DNA from: Desulfurellaceae bacterium bin18
GTDB taxonomy: Bacteria > Desulfobacterota > Binatia > Bin18
NCBI GenBank assembly: GCA_002238415.1
Contig: MPMI01000047.1
Location: 1 to 38,509 of the forward strand
DNA: 38,509 nt
Direction: 5' to 3'
A program made the position numbers and the translations under genes. Within the stretch, counting starts at the first letter, position 1. Each line of letters starts with the position of its first letter. Of the stretch, positions 32,885-38,509 are shown piece after piece. The notes under the pieces were generated by a model. The model was not told the origin of the DNA. It saw only the letters and a list, made by a program, of their open reading frames with translations, and did not search any database.

Positions 32885-33063
32885 ACTGGTTTGAACGTGT
32901 TGAAATGAAACCACTGGATGGATGCTGCGACGCCAAGTCGAAGGATATGAAAGCAATAATAGTCGTCCTCCCTCCCGATCCTCTCACTCTACTGAAAGAT
33001 TCTTCCACTGCCGCTCTACGTGGGCTGGAGTGACAGATTGCTCTCCCTAGCTCTGACAAGACT

Positions 33064-33180
33064 CTACGAGCTCAAAAATGCGACGATACAGTGCTTGATT
33101 GCGCGGTCGTTCAACATCTGAGAATGCGCGTCCCGACTGTGCCGTTCCGTCACTGCTGCCAGTGTGTGCGTAAAGGCCGA
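33064..33180 (-). pseudogene. C-terminal fragment duplicated from the LCAT-like lipase
   Basis: Minus-strand codons read SAFTHTLAAVTERHSRDAHS then QMLNDRAIKHCIVAFLSS and stop. This aligns without gaps to the last 38 residues of the lipase encoded at 34135-35286, with 25 identical, including the catalytic His in AHSQ. No upstream coding part remains. The 5' edge coincides with a GGCCGAG shared with the next remnant. It lies in the 32885-33519 gap, which otherwise holds no convincing gene. Confidence 0.75.
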
Positions 33181-33223
33181 GACCAATCGGCATCTCACCC
33201 TCCTGAACCAATCCACCCAGTAA
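33176..33223 (+). pseudogene. Fragment of glutamine amidotransferase 3' end
   Basis: Codons read AETNRHLTLLNQSTQ and stop. Ten of the first 13 residues match the AETNQHLMLLTQS segment of the amidotransferase encoded at 30006-30752 (bases from 30654). It abuts the lipase remnant at a shared GGCCGAG. It has no upstream part. Confidence 0.6.
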
Positions 33224-33380
33224 TGATATAAGGCTGAGCTCACTGGGCGCTCAACCTGGGTTCTCCCACCCTGCGCTTATCAGAGAAAAAACATCAATAA
33301 AAACAGGATGGTACAACCTGACTCAGGATCGGCCGCCGTAGAACGTCTTCCATCCCAGGCATGTTTGTCACTGTAGCTAG

Positions 33381-33434
33381 TTGACGTGCGTGCTGAACGC
33401 ATGTTCATAGTATAAAAATACGTGCTGAACGCAT
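33381..33434 (+). promoter_or_regulatory. Promoter-like region with tandem 14-base repeat
   Basis: CGTGCTGAACGCAT occurs at 33389-33402 and again at 33421-33434, 32 bases apart (about three helical turns), in an AT-rich stretch with TTGACG at 33381 and TATAAAA at 33411. It precedes the AGGAGGG/ATG of the decayed module gene at 33520. Spacing suggests binding of a regulator to one DNA face. Confidence 0.45.
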
Positions 33435-33519
33435 TATATATGCAAATAGGGCAGTACCATACGTTTAGTACGTGTATTCATATACCTGTCTATCGCAGCG
33501 GAGGCATCAGGAGGGAGTT

Positions 33520-34051
33520 ATGGCTGACCGGCCGACGATGGGGGGATTAAAGGCCGTCCGGGGTAGGGTGGCAGGGGAGGCATGCGGAAGGTGCCCCTCC
33601 TTAACTCCTCACTCTCAATCCCCAATCTCAAATTTTTACTCCCACCTTTTGGAGAACCCAGGGGCGGCCTCCTTTCAGAGCGGGATGGGGGGGCGCAGGC
33701 TGGGTATGCGACGCGGAGGACGGGGTGATTGGGATAAATGGTAATGCCCAGCCGACCGGGTATGGAACAGAGCGGGCGGACACCGAGGAGATGTGTGGGG
33801 ACACGGATAACGGGCTTAACTTATTTATTCAACCGAAACTTTTTGGGGGAAGGGAAGCATGGTGTGGTGGTGTGGGTAGATGGGGGGTGGTGTTGGACCG
33901 GGCGGTGGTGGGGGTGACGGCCTTGGACGAGGAGTTTGTCAAAGATGTGGTGGGGAGTTGTGAGGTGGCGGACTTCCCGAGTCCGGGGGTGGGGGTGACA
34001 CTGGAGTGGCAAGAGTCGAGTCAGAATTTTGCCATTACCAATGTCGAGTGA
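33520..34051 (+). pseudogene. Decayed copy of the left-end repeat-module protein
   Basis: ATG 33520 has a strong AGGAGGG ribosome site. The frame reads MADRPTMGGLKAV... then ENPGAASFQSGMG, matching the module start (ENPGPNSFQSGVG in 2-832). A frameshift at a GGGGGGG tract near 33686-33692 moves the match (AGWVCDAEDGV, YGTERADTEEMCGDTDNG) to another frame. Two more shifts bracket HGVVVWVDG before LDRAVVGVTALDEEFVKDVV and LEWQESSQNFAITNVE. The gene therefore has several frameshifts within one module. All family landmarks are present in order. Confidence 0.8.
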
Positions 34052-34063
34052 GGGGGTCCGGTG

Positions 34064-34102
34064 AGGACGCGGACGGGTTCCCTCCTTTCCCGTCCGCGTC
34101 CT
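34064..34102. terminator. Strong 14-base hairpin, likely bidirectional terminator
   Basis: AGGACGCGGACGGG at 34064-34077 pairs perfectly with CCCGTCCGCGTCCT at 34089-34102 around an 11-base loop. It lies between two converging genes, the decayed module gene and the lipase. No clear T-run follows on either side. Confidence 0.6.
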
Positions 34103-34134
34103 GAATTGGCTTCTCTAAGAGGTTGAAAACACTG

Positions 34135-35286
34135 CTAGATATCCAAAAACGCGAAGATGCTGTTCCTGATAGTGCGGTCGTTCAATACCTGAGAATGCGC
34201 AGCCCGACTGTCACATTCCGTCACTGCTGCCAGTGCATGCGTATAGGCCGAGGGCAGTTGGGCCGACTGAACACTGACCGTCTCATCCCCGTCTTCAAAC
34301 AGCGCTCGGTAGGGCTGTTGTGGCAGATGTTTGGCAAACTCGTCTCTGTGGAAGAGTAAAGCCGGAGTGGGCTCGGCGTCGAGCAGTACCGCCCGCGCAA
34401 GCGTAGGGTGCGACCTGGCAAAGATGTACAGCATCTGCGTTGACAGTTGTGGTGAGCGGCTGAGCGGGGCGTGAAGACATTCATACAGTTGCCTGCCCGT
34501 GTGTAATGCGGCTGTCACCAGAGCTAATCTTTTTTGCCTGACTTGTTCCGACACGCGGATGGCCGTATCCAAGAAACCCCAGCCATAACGTTCCCACAGC
34601 TCGCTCTCATATAGCCTATAGGGGAGGGGCTTGAGCTCGCCATCGAGAAGAACCGGCGCATACGTGGGCATCATCTCATAGGCCGATGGAAAAGTCGCAA
34701 ACGCCTGGGCGTTTATCAGTGTGGTGTTGAGACCAAAGCGAGCGCCGTGTTTCATATTATGGAAGGCGGTCATGGAACCTTTGAAGGGCACGGTGGTGAG
34801 TACGACCTTGTCTATATGGCTTGCCCCTTCCCAGGTTTCGACGGCATCCTCGGGAGTCTGGGACCCATAGCGCAAATAATAGCTCGTAATCAGCCCACCC
34901 ATGCTATGGGCGATAATGGCTATTGATGTAGCGCCCTGGTGTTTCAGCTCGGAGACCAGACAGGCCAGTTGTTTCACTGCTGCAAAATAGTCCTCGCGCC
35001 AATCGTAGGCGAAAAGGTGGATATGGGAGCGCGTCCCGAGTCGGGCTCGAAGTTTGCCGAGAAATGCGGCGTATACATCCTTGGCATAGAGGCCAGGAAT
35101 GACGGGGATGCAGTCCAGTACTGTGCCGGGAACCAGTGCTCTTTCCCCGGCCACTCCAAATCCGGTGCGTGCTGCCGTCTTTGAACCGAACAGGGCTTGC
35201 CAGGCCGAGAGCCAGACGATTTTCCGGTCACTTGTTTGGACAAGTCGCGTTCCGTAAAAACCTGGGATAAAGATGAGGTGCTGCAT
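34135..35286 (-). CDS. LCAT-like alpha/beta-hydrolase (lipase/acyltransferase)
   Basis: A 383-aa lecithin:cholesterol acyltransferase-family hydrolase. HLIFIPGFYGTRLV is the oxyanion strand, HLFAYDWRED a family block, and IIAHSMGGL the nucleophile elbow with S128. EDGDETVS supplies the acid (D332 or D334) and AAHSQVLND the His (H364). There is no signal peptide, so it acts inside the cell or is exported by another route. A 38-residue C-terminal duplicate lies at 33064-33180. It is divergent from the GltS-like gene by 95 bases. Confidence 0.88.
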   Translation of the reverse strand: MQHLIFIPGFYGTRLVQTSDRKIVWLSAWQALFGSKTAARTGFGVAGERALVPGTVLDCIPVIPGLYAKDVYAAFLGKLRARLGTRSHIHLFAYDWREDYFAAVKQLACLVSELKHQGATSIAIIAHSMGGLITSYYLRYGSQTPEDAVETWEGASHIDKVVLTTVPFKGSMTAFHNMKHGARFGLNTTLINAQAFATFPSAYEMMPTYAPVLLDGELKPLPYRLYESELWERYGWGFLDTAIRVSEQVRQKRLALVTAALHTGRQLYECLHAPLSRSPQLSTQMLYIFARSHPTLARAVLLDAEPTPALLFHRDEFAKHLPQQPYRALFEDGDETVSVQSAQLPSAYTHALAAVTECDSRAAHSQVLNDRTIRNSIFAFLDI

Positions 35287-35381
35287 AGCCGGATTGCCCG
35301 CTGTGTGAGCGGCCTTCGGGCCGTGATACTACGTGGTGGTGAGGCGAGAGCCAAGCGCCAGAGTGTAGCCCCCTATCGACC

Positions 35382-36722
35382 ATGTCCATGCCACCCATCG
35401 ACGCCTGGAGCGTGTTTATTGACCTGGGCTGCGTCTCGGTCCTGCTCTTAGTCGGATTTGCAATTCGAACGACATCCGTGTGGGTGCAGCGGCTGTTTCT
35501 TCCGGCCAGCGTGATCGCCGGGTGTGGCGGCCTGGCGTGCGGGCCTCACGGGTTCGACATACTGCCGTTTTCGCCTCTGTTGCCGCAATACCCCAGCGTC
35601 CTGATCACGCTGGTGTTTGCCGCCTTGCCGTTTACGTCCCGGTCTGTCAGCCGGGAAGGCGGCTCACGACGCACCGCCGAGCTTGGGTCGTATTCGGCCG
35701 CCACCGTCCTGCTCCAATGGGGGCTGGGCGTCCTGTTCAGTCTGACCGTGCTGTCCTTCGTCTGGCCGGATCTGCCGCGTGGCTTCGGAACCGTACTTGC
35801 CAGCGGGTTTGTGGGCGGACACGGCACCGCCGCAGCGCTGGGTGCGGCCTTTAACAGCCTGGGTGAGCAAAGCTGGTCCGAGGCCGGTGCCTTAGCCATG
35901 ACCTCCGCCACTGTCGGCATTCTGAGCGCGGTGGTCGGCGGTATGCTGTGGGTACAGTGGGCAGCCCGAAACGGTACGACCCGGTTTCTGGCCAGATTTG
36001 ACGACCTGCCCGACGAGTTTCGTACCGGTCGCGTTCCCGACACCCGGCGCAGCCCGCTCGGCTACGAAACCCTCTCGCCCCTGGCGCTCGACCCGTTGAT
36101 TTTTCATGTCGCACTCGTTGTCACAGCGGCTTTTGGCGGTTACCTGCTGACCGGTTTGGGCAGCGTGTATCTGGGAGCCTACCGTCCGCCCAGCTTCTGC
36201 CTGGCCTTCGTGTGCGGCTTCGGTCTCAAATGGCTGTGCACCCGCCTGCGGTTCGCAGACACGGTTGACCGCACGGTCATGCTACGGCTGAGCGGGGCGC
36301 TCACCGACGTGCTGGTCGTGTGCGGCATTGCCGCGGTCAGTCTTGAGGTCGTGGCCCGCCACGCCCTACCGTTGCTGGTGCTGTTTGTCTTTGGTCTGGT
36401 GCTGTGCTGGGCGGTGTTCTATATCGGCGGTCCGCGCATCTTCCGTGACCTCTGGTTTGAGAAGGCACTGTTCACCTGGGGCTGGGTGACCGGTGTGATG
36501 GCCATCGCCCTGGCGCTGCTGCGCGTGGTCGACCCGCGCGACGAGTCGGAGATTCTGGACCCGTTCGCTCGTGCCTATCTGTTCGTGGCGCCGCTGGAAG
36601 TCGGTCTGGTGTCGTTTGCGCCGTTGTTGATTGTGCAGGGCTTTGCCTGGAGCTTCGTCGGGGTGACTGTCCTCGCCGGTTTTGTCGCCCTACTGTGGGG
36701 CGGATGGCGAAAGGCGGGGTGA
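35382..36722 (+). CDS. GltS-like sodium/glutamate symporter
   Basis: A 446-aa integral membrane protein with about 10-12 hydrophobic segments. The family-diagnostic re-entrant loop is GFVGGHGTAAALGAAF (residues about 144-159) and a second, VTGVMAIALALLRVVDP, lies in the C-terminal half. N-terminal LFLPASVIAGCGGLACGP is also typical of GltS. Glutamate/Na+ symport is known for E. coli GltS; the substrate of this longer, divergent member is inferred. The frame begins ATGTCCATG, so either Met may start it; there is no strong ribosome site. Confidence 0.82.
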   Translation: MSMPPIDAWSVFIDLGCVSVLLLVGFAIRTTSVWVQRLFLPASVIAGCGGLACGPHGFDILPFSPLLPQYPSVLITLVFAALPFTSRSVSREGGSRRTAELGSYSAATVLLQWGLGVLFSLTVLSFVWPDLPRGFGTVLASGFVGGHGTAAALGAAFNSLGEQSWSEAGALAMTSATVGILSAVVGGMLWVQWAARNGTTRFLARFDDLPDEFRTGRVPDTRRSPLGYETLSPLALDPLIFHVALVVTAAFGGYLLTGLGSVYLGAYRPPSFCLAFVCGFGLKWLCTRLRFADTVDRTVMLRLSGALTDVLVVCGIAAVSLEVVARHALPLLVLFVFGLVLCWAVFYIGGPRIFRDLWFEKALFTWGWVTGVMAIALALLRVVDPRDESEILDPFARAYLFVAPLEVGLVSFAPLLIVQGFAWSFVGVTVLAGFVALLWGGWRKAG

Positions 36723-36738
36723 GGCACGAGTCAATCAA

Positions 36739-36972
36739 TCAATCACGCTTTAGGATAGTGGCGGCTTGCCTGAGGGACTCGAATGAGACCTCGGCTTTCG
36801 TCAGATAGGTATCGATTCCAGAGTGGTTGGCGAGGTAGAACGCAATCGCACCATACACTTGTTCAAGGCTCAGAACGGGAAAGGACTGGGCAATCCCCCT
36901 ACGCTGGCGCGCTTCCCCCTTATTAAGGGCAATAATAGACTTGACTAACCCCTCGAAGCAAGTTTGACACAT
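36739..36972 (-). pseudogene. DUF433 antitoxin C-terminal part
   Basis: The minus-strand frame contains VKSIIALNKGE, then IAQSFPVLSLEQVYGAIAFY and LANHSGIDTYLTKAEVSFESLRQ, the C-terminal half of DUF433 antitoxins (..IA..FP.LTL.QVY.AIAYYL....IDAYL). The N-terminal GG.P.I.GTR.. block is missing; the first 15 residues from ATG 36972 are unrelated. No PIN-like toxin partner adjoins. It complements the N-terminal DUF433 remnant at 3634-3783 but they differ in position and strand. Confidence 0.55.
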
Positions 36973-37189
36973 ACCATCTTATCCGACGCAAAAAGGGGGA
37001 TTTTGGTGGTTCCAGGGACCATTTAGAAGAGAGATTTCTGGGCGTTAAGTCGTGAGCTGATAAAGACGTTATATCCCGGAAAAGCTGGAGAACCAGGTGG
37101 AGAAACTGAAAAAGGAAGTGAGAAAGAACAACAGCCAAAGAGGCCGGTAACACAACTAACCAAACGGAAAGAAGAAAGGAGTATGTGTA

Positions 37190-37333
37190 ATGCGTGTTTA
37201 TACAGACCTAAGTGTTGATCCTGATGATGCAAAGTATATTGAGGAGCAATCTAAGCAGGAGAAGTGCGAACCATACGAACTCGTTGCACGTATGGTCAAA
37301 GCCTATAAAGAAGCGAAAAACGAGGATAAATAG
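37190..37333 (+). CDS. Small protein, possible ribbon-helix-helix (47 aa)
   Basis: A 47-aa ORF with AAAGGAG 8 bases before ATG 37190, too short for a standard length cutoff. MRVYTDLSVDP is a possible N-terminal beta strand, followed by a helix DDAKYIEEQSKQEK and a second helix ELVARMVKAYKEAKN, the layout of a ribbon-helix-helix DNA-binding or antitoxin protein. It is less GC-rich than neighbours. No toxin partner is seen next to it. Fold is inferred from pattern only. Confidence 0.5.
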   Translation: MRVYTDLSVDPDDAKYIEEQSKQEKCEPYELVARMVKAYKEAKNEDK

Positions 37334-37346
37334 ACCTTAATAAGAA

Positions 37347-37586
37347 TTACTTCCTGCGGGCTTCGGCCCACGGATCATCGAGAAGGAGTGGTGCAATCTG
37401 CCCATAGCGCGTAGCCAGGCTCAGGCTGGCGCGGTCCAGCGAGGAGGCATAGCCATAAGCAGCCGTAAGCAACCGTCTCGTTTGTCGGATTTTCTCAAGG
37501 GGAAGAAGACCAAATACACCCTCGTCGGTTTCATGCGGACCCGCGGCGATGGATTCTGGTGGACGCAGACGCTCTTGGCCGCCGGT
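37347..37586 (-). pseudogene. Coherent minus-strand ORF lacking a start
   Basis: The minus-strand frame between stops reads ...RLRPPESIAAGPHETDEGVF then GLLPLEKIRQTRRLLTAAYG and YASSLDRASLSLATRYGQIA ending LLLDDPWAEARRK. The composition is protein-like with two amphipathic helices. No ATG, GTG or TTG with a ribosome site occurs at its beginning. It is either a 5'-truncated gene or a chance frame. No family recognised. Confidence 0.35.
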
Positions 37587-37611
37587 CTAGGCGTCTCGCT
37601 CAGGATGAAGA

Positions 37612-37827
37612 ATGGACACCATTAGGCGTTTCGATAGCAAAGTGGGAGCCGAGCTGGAGGCAACAATCACTATAGAGCCGCTCTCCGAAGGACCGTTGAA
37701 GGGCAAATCTATCCGATGTCTCCATTGTGAGAAGGAGGCTGTATTCCTGGTCGGTTTTGGGCGGCACGATGTCGGGTCAGGGGCGTTTTGTGAGGAGCAT
37801 ACACCAAACCCCCCGCATCTCCCGTAA
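37612..37827 (+). CDS. Hypothetical zinc-ribbon-like small protein (71 aa)
   Basis: A 71-aa ORF starting MDTIRRFDSKVGAELEATIT with AGGATGAAG before the ATG. The CLHCEKEAVF pair and CEEHTPN could form a small Cys3His zinc site. No family recognised. It lies just after the headless ORF on the opposite strand. Confidence 0.5.
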   Translation: MDTIRRFDSKVGAELEATITIEPLSEGPLKGKSIRCLHCEKEAVFLVGFGRHDVGSGAFCEEHTPNPPHLP

Positions 37828-38114
37828 GTCTCTCTTTTTCCCATCCTCCCATGTGACTTTGGTATATAATTCCCACCGGGCCACTCAACCGACCATCAGA
37901 AGGCCCCCCCCAGGACATGCCGCGCGGGCCTAGTCCGGTCTGCCCAGGTCCGCAGAGCCGGGCCCAGGACCGGGCAGGCAGGGCGGGGATATGGGCCGGT
38001 GAGTTTGTACCGCCTTGGGAGTGGCGGCAGGGAAAACGGCTGCACTAGGAGGACGAACAGGACTTGCAGGAGTGGAACGGGAACACCTGGGCAAGGAAAA
38101 GAAGAATCCTGTCA

Positions 38115-38367
38115 GCGCTCCACCTATGCCGAGACGTGCGGGGAATACCTGTCCAAAGGGCGACAGGTCTATATTGAGGGGCGTATCCAGACGCGGAAAG
38201 TCGAGGACAAGGAGGGGAAGGAACGCTATTTTACCGATATCAACGCCCAGAAAGTGACGTTCCTCGGCGGTGGCAGAGCGGGCGTGGCGGGTGATGAGGA
38301 ACCAAGTGGCGGCGCTGATGACGGAGGGGTGGGGCCAGTTGCCCCGGATGATGACGTGCCTTTCTAG
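38115..38367 (+). pseudogene. ssb: Single-stranded DNA-binding protein, C-terminal half
   Basis: Codons read STYAETCGEYLSKGRQVYIE then GRIQTRKVEDKEGKERYFTD and INAQKVTFLGGG, an acidic linker, and the terminal DDDVPF. These are the second half of the OB fold and the conserved acidic tip of bacterial SSB. The N-terminal 55-60 residues (start, LG..G.DPE...) are not found in any frame upstream. The sequence 37999-38114 in this frame is not SSB-like. It is read as a 5'-truncated ssb remnant, followed by a good terminator. Confidence 0.8.
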
Positions 38368-38414
38368 CGGGGCGGCGAAAGCCCCCCCCCCCCGCGACGC
38401 GGCGGGAATAGAAG

Positions 38415-38449
38415 CGCCCCAGCCGGCAAAACCAGGTCTGGGGCGTTTT
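38415..38449 (+). terminator. Rho-independent terminator after ssb remnant
   Basis: CGCCCCAG at 38415-38422 pairs with CTGGGGCG at 38438-38445 around a 15-base loop and is followed by TTTT. A 12-C homopolymer (38382-38393) lies between the ssb stop and this hairpin. Confidence 0.7.
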
Positions 38450-38509
38450 CGCGTGTAACTCACCAAGCCCCCCCAGAATCCCCTTTCCCTCACCGCCTGC
38501 CCCTTAACG

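Noticed and set aside
32778..33059. Minus-strand open frame of 93 codons after the DUF4276 gene.
   Set aside because: Half of it is antisense to DUF4276 and the translation shows no family pattern or ribosome site.
36975..37189. Plus-strand Lys/Glu-rich frame before the small RHH-like gene.
   Set aside because: No start codon or ribosome site and no family similarity; I see nothing else in this gap.
37999..38114. Upstream extension of the ssb frame to a TTG/GTG start.
   Set aside because: The extra residues are Gly/Arg/Cys-rich and match no part of the SSB OB fold, so it is not the native N-terminus.

Overview
The window is a GC-rich chromosomal segment from an uncultivated, aerobic, chemoheterotrophic bacterium. 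Its gene types are luciferase-like monooxygenase, Rieske oxygenase, acyl-CoA dehydrogenase, dimethylformamidase, acetamidase/formamidase, VOC proteins and metallo-beta-lactamase-fold hydrolases. This is the accessory repertoire common in MAGs of Tectomicrobia/Entotheonella-like, Binatota-like or related proteobacterial lineages. I see no rRNA, tRNA or universal marker that would fix the taxon. The only housekeeping-type gene at the right end is a broken ssb.

Layout. 1-1.1 kb: the 3' end of a protein built from near-identical repeat modules, with a 26-G tract and REP-like palindromes. 1.1-3.0 kb: two genes of archaeal-type families, NadM-like NMN adenylyltransferase and ApgM-like phosphoglycerate mutase. 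3.0-3.8 kb: a small graveyard with two orphan type I-E-like CRISPR repeats, a headless coiled-coil/membrane gene, a 39-aa membrane peptide and a DUF433 antitoxin remnant. 3.8-13.4 kb: a GST, then a long same-strand run (luciferase-like monooxygenase, Rieske oxygenase, two small proteins, formamidase, hypothetical, LRAT-domain protein, class IV aminotransferase, SET protein, MsrA, MBL hydrolase). 13.5-15.5 kb: a less GC-rich two-gene cassette, a coiled-coil/TPR protein plus a probable PD-(D/E)XK nuclease-fold protein. 15.5-23.7 kb: a second catabolic block (MBL hydrolase, FAD monooxygenase overlapping an acyl-CoA dehydrogenase, a three-gene dimethylformamidase-type operon with a 2-oxoglutarate oxygenase, divergent Zn-alcohol dehydrogenase). 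23.7-24.4 kb: a HigBA-type toxin-antitoxin pair with an operator palindrome. 24.6-28.6 kb: molybdopterin oxidoreductase, VOC protein, and an aldo/keto reductase split by a palindrome-rich insertion encoding a 32-aa membrane peptide. 28.6-30.8 kb: helical hypothetical, DUF1028 protein and glutamine amidotransferase. 30.8-32.9 kb: three overlapping genes ending in an AAA ATPase plus a DUF4276 (TOPRIM-like) protein, a layout resembling ATPase/TOPRIM phage-defence pairs. 32.9-34.1 kb: gene remnants, including a decayed second copy of the left-end repeat protein. 34.1-36.7 kb: LCAT-like lipase and a GltS-like symporter. 36.7-38.5 kb: small and broken genes ending in a truncated ssb with its terminator.

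How the genes may work together (inference). The dimethylformamidase-like, formamidase-like, class III-like alcohol dehydrogenase and molybdopterin oxidoreductase genes together suggest breakdown of N-substituted amides and oxidation of the C1 products. The two oxygenase blocks suggest peripheral oxidation of organic compounds. The most unusual material is the 13.5-15.5 kb cassette, the 30.8-32.9 kb ATPase/TOPRIM cassette, the orphan CRISPR-like repeats at a truncated gene edge, and the palindrome-rich insertion in the aldo/keto reductase.
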